From positions 1 through 64,000 of the forward strand of contig QBLS01000020.1 in the NCBI GenBank assembly GCA_003249015.1: a DNA stretch of 64,000 nucleotides, read 5' to 3'. Below, in pieces: positions 25,595 through 32,485 of the stretch. Source of the DNA: Pseudanabaena sp. Lineage in GTDB: Bacteria > Cyanobacteriota > Cyanobacteriia > Pseudanabaenales > Pseudanabaenaceae. Both the position numbers and the translations under genes were made by a program. Positions within the stretch are counted from its first letter, which is position 1, and each line of letters starts with the position of its first letter. The notes beneath the pieces were generated by a model. That model searched no databases and was not told the DNA's origin. It was given only the letters and a program-made list of their open reading frames with translations.

Positions 25595-25945
25595 ATGGCA
25601 AGAATAGGAGCTAGTGTCGATATTCAGGTTTCCAAAAACAAAGATTGGAAAACTGAAAAGCTATATCCATGCAAAGCTGTCGCGATTATCGACCAAGAAA
25701 ATAAGGTGGACATCGGACTGATATCGCCAGCCTCCATTGAAGCCTATGGCAAAACCCTAGAAACGGGCAAAATGCTTGCCAATCTAAAACTTGAGTTCAA
25801 ATTAGGAATATCCAGAAATGACATAGACGACAAGTTTGCTGATGCAGAAAAGTATTTAGAAGTGCACCGTGATGGGATTCCAGAACTAGAGCGAGAAAGC
25901 AGAGCTTCGGCACTGTGGCACAACAATAACCGTGCGATCGCCTGA
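25595..25945 (+). CDS. hypothetical protein, 116 aa
   Basis: It starts at ATG 25595 (MARIGASVDIQVSKN) or a TTG six bases earlier. The protein is mixed alpha/beta, with a KDWKTEKLYPCKAVAI region and charged helices (RNDIDDKFADAEKYLE), and a lone cysteine. No motif I recognise. It sits opposite in strand to the GRDLTQ pair and ahead of HigBA. The 190 bases before it hold nothing recognisable. Confidence 0.5.
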   Translation: MARIGASVDIQVSKNKDWKTEKLYPCKAVAIIDQENKVDIGLISPASIEAYGKTLETGKMLANLKLEFKLGISRNDIDDKFADAEKYLEVHRDGIPELERESRASALWHNNNRAIA

Positions 25946-26052
25946 TTGATTTATGCTTTTTAGTGACATTTTTAAGATACAGGTGATTGTAAAGGCGATC
26001 GCTATACCAACTTGTGATTCAATAGTGATGATTTACAACGGTGTTAGCGTAA

Positions 26053-26352
26053 GTGGCAGTCTATAACTTTCGGAATGAAGCAACCGAAGACATAAACTAT
26101 GGTCGCGTCACAAAAAACAGCTTAAAACTTTTGCCCAAAATATTACATCAAAAGGCTCAAATCAAGCTTGCTAGAATCTCTGCGGCAACCTCACTCGAAG
26201 ACTTACGCGAACTCCGTGGCAATCGCCTAGAAATCTTGCAGGGAGATAGACAAGGACAATACAGTATTCGTATCAACGATCAATATCGCATTTGCTTCCG
26301 ATGGCTACAAGAGAATGCTTATGATGTAGAAATCATTGACTATCATGATTGA
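26053..26352 (+). CDS. HigB-type RelE/ParE-family toxin
   Basis: A 99-residue mRNA-interferase-like toxin. Typical HigB features: the SLEDLRELRGNRLE helix-turn near residues 56-70, LQGDRQGQYSIRIND, and YRICFRW with the conserved Arg and aromatic residues, ending VEIIDYHD. The start is GTG, as ATG is absent at the right place. The HigA antitoxin follows 48 bases later. This toxin-first order is usual for HigBA. Confidence 0.85.
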   Translation: MAVYNFRNEATEDINYGRVTKNSLKLLPKILHQKAQIKLARISAATSLEDLRELRGNRLEILQGDRQGQYSIRINDQYRICFRWLQENAYDVEIIDYHD

Positions 26353-26400
26353 TAGCCATAAATTATTTGTTAAACCATTAGACTTGTAACACAACCAATC

Positions 26401-26685
26401 ATGCAGCAATTACACCTAACGCCTATTCACCCTGGAAAAGTTTTACAGGATGAACTAGAAGAAATTAATATCTCCTCCGAAGCCTTAGCAAAGCATATAG
26501 AAATACCACCCAGTATCATTCACGATATTTGTGATGGGAAGAAGGATATTAACGCACTACTAGCCATGAAACTGTCTCGTGCATTGGGAGCAAGTCCCCA
26601 ATTTTGGTTAAATCTTCAAAATAATTGGGAGATTAGCCAGATTAAAGAATCCGAATATCAAAACATCCACTCAATCGCCGCTTAA
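26401..26685 (+). CDS. HigA-type helix-turn-helix antitoxin
   Basis: A 94-residue XRE-family antitoxin. It begins in the standard HigA way (PIHPGKVLQDELEEI), has a helix-turn-helix (SSEALAKHIEIPPSII, then ICDGKKDINALLAMKLSRALG) and the FWLNLQNNWE motif. It is expected to bind its own promoter and to neutralise HigB. Both genes of this pair look intact. Confidence 0.88.
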   Translation: MQQLHLTPIHPGKVLQDELEEINISSEALAKHIEIPPSIIHDICDGKKDINALLAMKLSRALGASPQFWLNLQNNWEISQIKESEYQNIHSIAA

Positions 26686-27290
26686 TAGCGATCGCATCCT
26701 TTATGCACCATCCACAGACCGATGAAATCATGAACGAACTGCGCGATCGCTTGTTGTAATGATAAGGAGATCGCCCCAAGGACAACAAATAAAAACCTTG
26801 GCGCTCCTGTCCCTGTAAAGATTTCTCCACTTCAGTCTTAGCAACTTGCCAATCTTGACGAGCGATCGCCACCTCAGCCCGTAACCTCGCCACCCAGTCT
26901 GGCAAAATCACCAACTCAGGCGATCATTTTTCCTCAAGGCGCAACCATTCCTGCCATGCCCACGGCAACTCCTGCCCAACCCCGCGTTTACCCTCCCACG
27001 CAAACACCCATTCCAAAACATCCGCAGTCTCACGCTCCAGCATTGCTTGCAACTCTGCACGATCCAAATCAAAGTCAAAGGGAGGCTCAGCTCTGCTTCC
27101 ACATCATCCATAGCACCAGAGGAAACTTAAACCGCTTCCGAAATTCCTCTCTCGCATTATTCGCTAGCGCCAAAATGTTATGCAAGTGCCTAGAAAGTTT
27201 TGCGACGCAAAACTTTCTAGGCACTTGGTTTGGATTTGAGTGCAAAGTTCTGTAAGCGTTATGGAGAAATCTATGAGGGCGGTAGCACCA
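26683..27290 (-). pseudogene. decayed gene, possible NTPase/TPR-type protein remnant
   Basis: Three minus-strand frames hold pieces that read like one broken protein. The first, at about 27090-27180, contains NAREEFRKRFKFPLVLWM, a phrase I associate with the RxxFPFPLVLW region of large cyanobacterial NTPase/TPR proteins. The second, about 26925-27095, contains FDFDLDRAELQAMLERE and ELPWAWQEWLRLEEK then a stop. The third, about 26690-26915, contains PDWVARLRAEVAIARQDWQ and a SLQQAIAQFVHDF phrase. Frameshifts and stops separate them. The family link is from memory and weak; the decay is clear. Confidence 0.45.
27183..27254 (-). repeat. leader plus locus-specific hairpin (instance 5, minus strand)
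   Basis: Reading the minus strand, TACAGAACTTTGCACTCAAA (27254-27235) precedes a perfect palindromic hairpin at 27183-27227 with 22-bp arms (outer CAAGTGCCTAGAAAG, inner TTTTGCG). The stem is unrelated to the other instances. Confidence 0.8.
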
Positions 27291-27636
27291 CAAAAAGTTT
27301 GCTCTTAATCGCCTCTGGACGCTCTTGGTAGGGGACGGCTCCCGTGGGATGCTCTAAATATTGTTGGCAAAATTGCGATACATCGGTTGCCGACTCTAAT
27401 GGATGCAGATCGCTAAAGATAAATGTATATTTATTCGTGCCTCTAAAAGCAACCGCACAGGCGCGATCGCAAGCTGCCATACACTTTACAGGCTGGACTT
27501 CTAAGCGATCGCCTAGTCCTGCCAGATTTTCACTGAGAGCATTAAAAAGATGCTGTCCACCTCTCAAGCCTTCATGTTCCTTTTGTGTATCGGAAAATCG
27601 ACAAAGGGTGCAAACAAAGAGTTTATGTTGAGTCAT
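27271..27636 (-). CDS. DUF1636 protein (Cys-rich metal-binding type)
   Basis: A 121-residue protein starting at ATG 27636 (MTQHKLFVCTLCRFS). The cysteine pattern is that of a thioredoxin-like ferredoxin: CTLC near the start and VKCMAACDRACAVAF in the middle. DUF1636 genes often lie near cobalamin or metal-uptake genes. Here a cobalamin riboswitch sits about 300 bases upstream on the same strand and zinc-type transporter genes lie beyond it. A role in metal or cobalamin handling is inferred from the family and setting. Confidence 0.85.
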   Translation of the reverse strand: MTQHKLFVCTLCRFSDTQKEHEGLRGGQHLFNALSENLAGLGDRLEVQPVKCMAACDRACAVAFRGTNKYTFIFSDLHPLESATDVSQFCQQYLEHPTGAVPYQERPEAIKSKLFVVLPPS

Positions 27637-27756
27637 TCTGTTTATTTTGTGTTTACTTATTTCGTGCAAAAAAATTCAATGATTTCTAGACTTCTCGATT
27701 TTTCTCAAATTTTTTTCAATGAGAAGTTAGCCCAATGTTTGGGATGGAATAGATAT

Positions 27757-27799
27757 AAAGATTCTGAAGTTGTTACAAAGCAACGATTTCAGAATCTTT
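27757..27799. terminator. hairpin between riboswitch and DUF1636 gene
   Basis: Perfect 12-bp outer arms (AAAGATTCTGAA and complement) enclose a GTTG / CAAC inner stem. No strong T-run follows on either strand. It could be part of the riboswitch expression platform or a separate structure. Confidence 0.5.
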
Positions 27800-27942
27800 A
27801 ATACAAAAAGGACAAATTAGTGAACAGTTTGCCCAGTGGTCATATAAACATGTCAATGTGACAAGCTGTCTAGCTCGCCACGGCAAAGCTTTGATAGAAT
27901 CACTCATTCTGTAACTCGCAGATGGGATATAGGTTTACAAGA

Positions 27943-28084
27943 GTTGTTTGGTGGGCATCCTGACTCGAAAAGCTTGTTAATTAACGATCAATCAGCTTTC
28001 ATCACAGTTGCGGTACAGCGTCGGATTTACACCGAACTTTCCCCGTTTCCTCTAGTGACTGCTCCTCACTAGAACCAAACAATG
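27943..28084 (-). ncRNA. cobalamin riboswitch
   Basis: On the minus strand the conserved core is clear: GGTGTAAATCCGACGCTG, then CCGCAACTGTGATG, and the 3' AGTCAGGATGCCCACC box. A P1 helix can form between TTGTTTGGT at the 5' end and ACCAAACAA at the 3' end. It should sense adenosylcobalamin and repress what follows. The first sizeable gene downstream is DUF1636, whose start is about 307 bases away, so the controlled gene is not certain. Confidence 0.93.
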
Positions 28085-28102
28085 TATCGAACTATATCAG
28101 CA

Positions 28103-28166
28103 TGATTGCAACATAGCAAGAAATAGTCAAAAGATATTTTTTCTATTTCTTGCTATGTTGCAATCA
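28103..28166. repeat. 24-bp perfect inverted repeat
   Basis: TGATTGCAACATAGCAAGAA continues to 28126, and its exact complement lies at 28143-28166, with a 16-base AT-rich loop. It lies just upstream of the riboswitch region. No gene lies in it. Confidence 0.75.
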
Positions 28167-28192
28167 CAAGCGATCGCCTAGTTCTCTTCTTT

Positions 28193-28342
28193 TTAAATTG
28201 ATTGAATAGGAACTTCTGCAAAGAAACAACTTCTCGCACCAGTGTGACAAGCAATATCGACAAGTAGCTGTCCATCTAAGAAGCTCGTAACGATAATCAC
28301 AGGCATTCCCTACTTGGGGATATCAAGTTGAGGAGTTTTCAT
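28193..28342 (-). pseudogene. HisI (phosphoribosyl-AMP cyclohydrolase) C-terminal fragment
   Basis: A minus-strand frame from ATG 28342 meets TAG at codon 11. Its remainder reads FLDGQLLVDIACHTGARSCFF then AEVPIQSI. The ACHTGxxSCF segment is the zinc-ligand end of HisI. The other two-thirds of the enzyme is missing, so it is a remnant. Zur-controlled HisI paralogues are known in metal-starvation loci, which fits the neighbouring ZnuC/ZnuB-type genes. Confidence 0.7.
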
Positions 28343-28360
28343 GGTTTGGAAATAGGAAGT

Positions 28361-28642
28361 TTATGACTGTCTTAATTTGTGCTTTTGTGTAGCGATCGCC
28401 TCCACTACATCAGCATGGGTAATATCAGGAATAGCCTTATGAATGCGAAGTACACGATGTGGAGTGGTCATCACTGCGATCGCCGTTTGCATGGGTGGAC
28501 AACCAGAATCTTGGCATTGTAATTGGCTGAGAGAAATAACTGTATGGCGATCAATTTGTAAGACTTCATATAGCCAATCCTTGACCCGTTGCGACTGTTC
28601 TGCACTAACGGTAGGTTTTTTTGGGAAAATATCTATGGACAT
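28361..28642 (-). CDS. conserved hypothetical protein of the metal locus
   Basis: A 93-residue protein with a short motif LQCQDSGCPPMQTAIAVM containing two cysteines, and a HADVVEAIATQKHK tail. It is divergent from the ZnuC-type gene, and the Fur/Zur-like box lies between them, so shared metal control is likely. I recall similar small cyanobacterial proteins next to zinc genes but cannot name a family or function. Confidence 0.65.
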   Translation of the reverse strand: MSIDIFPKKPTVSAEQSQRVKDWLYEVLQIDRHTVISLSQLQCQDSGCPPMQTAIAVMTTPHRVLRIHKAIPDITHADVVEAIATQKHKLRQS

Positions 28643-28682
28643 GGGACGAGAATATCGCGCTAAGGTAGTTTGATTGTATACT

Positions 28683-28701
28683 AAGAATGATTATCATTAT
28701 C
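28683..28701. promoter_or_regulatory. Fur/Zur-family operator
   Basis: AAGAATGATTATCATTATC matches the 19-bp Fur consensus GATAATGATAATCATTATC at 16 positions and contains the perfect 6-1-6 palindrome AATGAT-T-ATCATT. It sits in the 93-base gap between the divergent hypothetical gene and the ZnuC-type gene. The transporter type favours Zur, though Fur cannot be ruled out. Confidence 0.75.
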
Positions 28702-28735
28702 AGATTAGTCGCGCATTTAGTCGCACACAAAAAAT

Positions 28736-29470
28736 ATGCTAGAAGTTGAGCATTTGGCAGTCAGCTATCACGATGTCAAGGCTGTGGAGGATGTTAGCTT
28801 TGCGATCGCTTCTGGGCAAATGGTGGCGGTGATTGGTCCTAATGGTGCTGGCAAAAGTACGATTTTTAAGGCAATTCTTGGTTTAGTGCCTGCTAGTGGT
28901 GGTCATGTACGCTATCGATCGCGAGCTTTACATCGCCAACTTCGCACTGTTGCCTATGTGCCGCAGCGATCGCAAGTTGATTGGGATTTTCCTGTAACGG
29001 TCTGGGGTGCAGTAATGATGGCACGTACACGTCATCGCAATTGGCTAGGCTGGCTCAAGAAATCAGGCTGTCACTGCGAGAGTATTGTCAAATCGGCACT
29101 TCAGCGTGTCGGGATATGGGAACTGCGCGATCGCCAAATTGGTGAATTATCAGGTGGTCAACAACAGAGAGTATTTCTGGCTAGGGCGATCGCCCAAGAA
29201 GCAGAATTACTATTTTTCGATGAGCCATTTGTGGGTGTCGATAAGAAAACTGAGGCAGTAATTTTTGATGTGTTTGCCGAATTGAAGTCTCAAAACAAAA
29301 TCCTCTTAGTGATCACTCACGATCTTGGTTCTAATTTGGATAACTATGATCATCTTTTATTGCTGAATAAAGAACTTATCGCTGAAGGCGATCGCGATAC
29401 TGTAATTACCACCCAGAATATTAAACGCGCCTATGGCGATAGTGTGATTTTAATGCAAAGAGAATTGTAG
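28736..29470 (+). CDS. metal ABC transporter ATP-binding protein (ZnuC/MntB type)
   Basis: The 244-residue ATPase has Walker A GPNGAGKST (34-42), signature LSGGQQQR (138-145) and Walker B LLFFDEP (158-164). The Q-loop (PQRSQVDWDFP) is the form typical of zinc/manganese importers. The permease gene follows after a 73-base gap that contains a CCCTCACCCCT hairpin. The Fur-like box upstream suggests repression by metal. Zinc rather than manganese is inferred from the operator and DUF1636/HisI context. No substrate-binding protein gene is in the window. Confidence 0.88.
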   Translation: MLEVEHLAVSYHDVKAVEDVSFAIASGQMVAVIGPNGAGKSTIFKAILGLVPASGGHVRYRSRALHRQLRTVAYVPQRSQVDWDFPVTVWGAVMMARTRHRNWLGWLKKSGCHCESIVKSALQRVGIWELRDRQIGELSGGQQQRVFLARAIAQEAELLFFDEPFVGVDKKTEAVIFDVFAELKSQNKILLVITHDLGSNLDNYDHLLLLNKELIAEGDRDTVITTQNIKRAYGDSVILMQREL

Positions 29471-29471
29471 A

Positions 29472-29501
29472 CCCTCACCCCTAAGGGGCTAGGGGTGAGG
29501 G
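29472..29501. repeat. hairpin between transporter genes
   Basis: CCCTCACCCCT pairs with AGGGGTGAGGG across an AAGGGGCT loop. It lies within the presumed operon, where it could lower permease expression or stabilise upstream mRNA. Confidence 0.6.
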
Positions 29502-29543
29502 CAGATCTTCGGTTTGGATGAGATAAGTTAAGGAATAAAATTT

Positions 29544-30416
29544 ATGCTGACTTGGTTAATAGAGCCTTTAGGATTTGAATTCATGCGAAATGCGATCGCC
29601 ATTGGCGTTCTCATTGGCATTCTATCAGCAGTAATTGGAAGTTATCTGATCGTGCAGCACATGGGGCTTTTAGGTGATGTGGTTGCCCATGCTGTCTTAC
29701 CAGGGCTGGCGATCGCCTTTTATATTGGCATTGATATTTTTCTGGGTGCGTTCATTGCGGGAACGATTAGTACCTTTGTGGTGGCTTGGATTCAGACCCA
29801 TTCCAAAATTAAAGTTGATACGGCAATGGCTCTAGTATTCTCAGGTTTTTTAGCCTTGGGTGTCATGTTAATTACTACCCTCAAAAGCAAATTAGATCTG
29901 CATAGTTTTCTATTTGGCGATATTTTAGGAGTGACTACGGCTGACCTATGGCGAACTTTAATTATTGCGATCGCGGTTCTCGCCTGTGTCACCATCTTTT
30001 ACCGTGAATTAATCTTCTATTGCTTCGATCCCCTAGCCTCCAAAGCAATGGGTTTACCTGTCCATTTCATTCACTTTGGACTGATGGCAGGAATTACGCT
30101 CACGATTATTGCCAGTATGCAATCAGTTGGCGTGGTGTTGGTGGTATCTCTGCTCACTGGCCCAGCCGCCACTGCCTATCTAATAGTAAAGGAATTACAT
30201 TTGATGATGATCTTAGGAGCGATCATTGGAGTGATAGCCAGTGTCAGTGGTATGTATGTTAGCTATTATCAAAATGTTCCTTCTGGTAGTGCGATCGTGC
30301 TGATCATTTCGGGATTCTTCTTACTAGCATTGCTACTTAGCCCATCTCAAGGAATTCTAACAAAAAGGGTATTCACCCGAAGGGCTAGGACTTTACTGAG
30401 CAGAATAAAAAACTAG
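29544..30416 (+). CDS. metal ABC transporter permease (ZnuB/MntA type)
   Basis: The 290-residue protein has eight to nine hydrophobic segments and belongs to the ABC-3 permease family, with the typical GLLGDVVAHAVLPGLA opening and LTGPAATAYLI near residue 220. It pairs with the ATPase encoded just upstream. The last codons fall inside the left arm of the following hairpin (30409-30454). A C-terminal basic tail (RRARTLLSRIKN) is cytoplasmic by charge. Confidence 0.9.
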   Translation: MLTWLIEPLGFEFMRNAIAIGVLIGILSAVIGSYLIVQHMGLLGDVVAHAVLPGLAIAFYIGIDIFLGAFIAGTISTFVVAWIQTHSKIKVDTAMALVFSGFLALGVMLITTLKSKLDLHSFLFGDILGVTTADLWRTLIIAIAVLACVTIFYRELIFYCFDPLASKAMGLPVHFIHFGLMAGITLTIIASMQSVGVVLVVSLLTGPAATAYLIVKELHLMMILGAIIGVIASVSGMYVSYYQNVPSGSAIVLIISGFFLLALLLSPSQGILTKRVFTRRARTLLSRIKN

Positions 30417-30454
30417 AGGCTGCCCGCGTAGTGGACGGGACAGCCTCTAGTTTT
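30409..30454. repeat. hairpin overlapping the permease stop codon
   Basis: The arms AAAACTAGAGGCTG and complement enclose CCCGCGTAGTGGACGGGA. The TAG stop lies in the left arm. Confidence 0.7.
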
Positions 30455-30491
30455 AATTGTATAGCAAAGCAAGAGTTCGTTAGTACAAATC

Positions 30492-30545
30492 AAAACCCAA
30501 GAAGCGAGTGGCGGCGCTACGCGCCGCCACTAGCCTTCTGGTTTT
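30492..30545. repeat. class A hairpin
   Basis: Outer arms AAAACC..AAG lead to AGTGGCGGCGC / GCGCCGCCACT around TAC. Two outer mismatches are present. It separates the permease gene from the convergent MoxR gene. Confidence 0.75.
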
Positions 30546-30592
30546 ATGTCCTAAGCAAAACTTTTTTTGCTATACAAAGTGTTGTCTAAAGT

Positions 30593-31531
30593 CTATGGAA
30601 CTTTTACTGTCTCCAGCAGACGTTGAATAACTTTTCTAGGCGATCGCCTGCCTGCTGCCATAATCCGATGTCCCAATACATAGGGCGCTAAGAACTTGAC
30701 ATCATCGGGTAAAACATATTCGGACTGGCGACTGGGATTGAGAACTTGCTGAATAAAGGCATAGCTCTGAACTGAGCGCAATAATGCCGAAGTCCCTCTC
30801 GGACTGACTCCGAGGGTAATCTCTTCATCGTTACGGGTAGCACGAACAACATTGACAATATATTCGCTAGTCGCATCACTTACGGGGATATGGGCACAAA
30901 GCTTCCGAATTTCGATTACTTCCTCTGGAGTGATGCATGGTTCCAATTGGTCAGAGCCAATCTTGCCAGATTGCATTCGCTTTAACATCTCTAACTCCTC
31001 TGCTTCACTGGGATAGCCAACGCTAAAAGATAGAGCGAAGCGATCGAGTTGCGCTTCAGGTAATGGAAATGTCCCTTGATATTCAATTGGATTTTGAGTA
31101 GCGATCGCAAAGAATGGCGAAGGAACCTTCCGCGAGATGCCATCGACAGTAACCTGTCCCTCTTCCATCACTTCTAGCAGTGCTGACTGAGTACGCGGCG
31201 TGGCACGGTTAATCTCATCCGCTAGCAGCACATTAGCAAATACGGGACCCGCTAAAAACTGAAATTCTCCTTTCTGCGGATTCCAAATATTAGTACCTGT
31301 AATATCTGTCGGCAGGAGATCGGGTGTACATTGCACCCGTTGAAATTTTCCAGAAATAGAGGCAGCTAAAGATTTAGCAAGTAATGTCTTTCCTACTCCT
31401 GGCACATCTTCTAGTAAGGCGTGTCCCCCCGAAAAAAGAGCCACTAAAACTAACTGAATGGCTTCATCCTTACCCACAATCGCCTTGGACAAATTATCGA
31501 CTAGCTGCTGAACCTTGAGTTGCTTTTCCAT
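30593..31531 (-). CDS. MoxR-family AAA ATPase
   Basis: A 312-residue AAA+ protein with Walker A VPGVGKTL (43-50), Walker B LLADEINRA (102-110), sensor NPIEYQGTFPLPEAQLDRF split over residues about 142-160, and the C-terminal lid. MoxR ATPases act as chaperones for metal insertion or protein complex assembly and usually lie next to VWA-domain genes. None is adjacent here, so its partner is unknown. Confidence 0.92.
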   Translation of the reverse strand: MEKQLKVQQLVDNLSKAIVGKDEAIQLVLVALFSGGHALLEDVPGVGKTLLAKSLAASISGKFQRVQCTPDLLPTDITGTNIWNPQKGEFQFLAGPVFANVLLADEINRATPRTQSALLEVMEEGQVTVDGISRKVPSPFFAIATQNPIEYQGTFPLPEAQLDRFALSFSVGYPSEAEELEMLKRMQSGKIGSDQLEPCITPEEVIEIRKLCAHIPVSDATSEYIVNVVRATRNDEEITLGVSPRGTSALLRSVQSYAFIQQVLNPSRQSEYVLPDDVKFLAPYVLGHRIMAAGRRSPRKVIQRLLETVKVP

Positions 31532-31660
31532 AGTTAGCTATATCTTGTTTTCTATCATTGATGAATTGTAATCAAAAATTCTGGTTACTTCATCCATCTC
31601 AAACAATACCTTACTTTGTCAGTTTATGCCCAAATAGGGTAAGGCGTGGATTTTTGGTAA

Positions 31661-32275
31661 TTAGGCTCGCGATCGCTTCCACAATCGATAACCCACAAAA
31701 GAGGCGATCGCCACAACCAGCACAACCACTATGGCTTTAGAAATGACATCAATATAATCTTCAACTAATTTGTAGTTACTACCTAGGAAATAACCTGCAT
31801 AGGTCAGTAGAGAGACCCAACAAATTGTGCCAATTGTGGAATAGAGAAAGAACGGAAGGAGCGGCATCTTGCTGATCCCTGCAGGAATAGAGATAAGGGT
31901 GCGAATGCCAGGGACTAAACGACCGAATAAAACTGCCTTAGAGCCATGCTTCTGAAACCAATCGACAGATTTGTAGATATCTTTTGCAGAAATTCCGATC
32001 CACTTTCCATAGCGGTCAGCTATTGTTTGTAATCTCTCTTGCCCCAGTAGCAGCCCCGCATAGTACCAAGGGATAGCACCTAGAATAGTTCCAATTACGC
32101 CAACAGCGATCGCAGGAATCACCTGAATCTTAGTATCTGCAAAAGTAGCTGTGTAGCCCGCTAGAGGCATAATCAGCTCTGAGGGAATCGGTGGAAATAA
32201 GTTCTCGGCAAACATGAGTAAGCCAATTCCCCAATATCCCAGAGAATTCATTGTGTTAGTAATCCATTCCTGCAT
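31661..32275 (-). CDS. DedA-family membrane protein
   Basis: A 204-residue inner-membrane protein. ATG 32275 (MQEWITNTMNSLG) is preferred over an upstream start at 32311. DedA features include the FPPIPSELIMPLAGY loop (about 30-45), the GRLVPGIRTLISIPAGISKM arginine motif (split, about 125-145) and four to five membrane segments. Family members are lipid or undecaprenyl-phosphate flippases. The two functional motifs look intact. Confidence 0.9.
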   Translation of the reverse strand: MQEWITNTMNSLGYWGIGLLMFAENLFPPIPSELIMPLAGYTATFADTKIQVIPAIAVGVIGTILGAIPWYYAGLLLGQERLQTIADRYGKWIGISAKDIYKSVDWFQKHGSKAVLFGRLVPGIRTLISIPAGISKMPLLPFFLYSTIGTICWVSLLTYAGYFLGSNYKLVEDYIDVISKAIVVVLVVAIASFVGYRLWKRSRA

Positions 32276-32361
32276 ATTGTGTTCCCAAGTATTGCTCCTA
32301 AAAGCATACATCTGATGAAACCGATTGTGGTATTTTCAGCGCCGCTGGCGCTAAAAATACC

Positions 32362-32416
32362 TAAGGGTTTTCCAATCAAGAAATGGCGTAGCTATTTCTT
32401 GATTGGAAAACCCTTA
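32362..32416. repeat. 23-bp inverted repeat
   Basis: TAAGGGTTTTCCAATCAAGA continues to 32384, and its exact complement is at 32394-32416. The inner GGC-GTA-GCT is near-symmetrical. A smaller TTCACAAAA / TTTTGTGAA hairpin follows at 32433-32463, and a related one lies at 37085. Confidence 0.75.
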
Positions 32417-32485
32417 TTGAAATTAGGTTTTAATTCACAAAAATGTAGTCATACTTTTGTGAATAGGGACTACGGGGTAATATTT

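Noticed and set aside
20908-27290. The TA-rich island as a prophage or insertion sequence
   Set aside because: No integrase, transposase, terminase or structural phage gene is present, and no att-like direct repeats were seen at its edges.
27773-27907. 44-codon frame behind the cobalamin riboswitch as a gene
   Set aside because: It has a plausible position but no recognisable family, no ribosome-binding site, and it ends in a hairpin; kept only as a note under the riboswitch finding.
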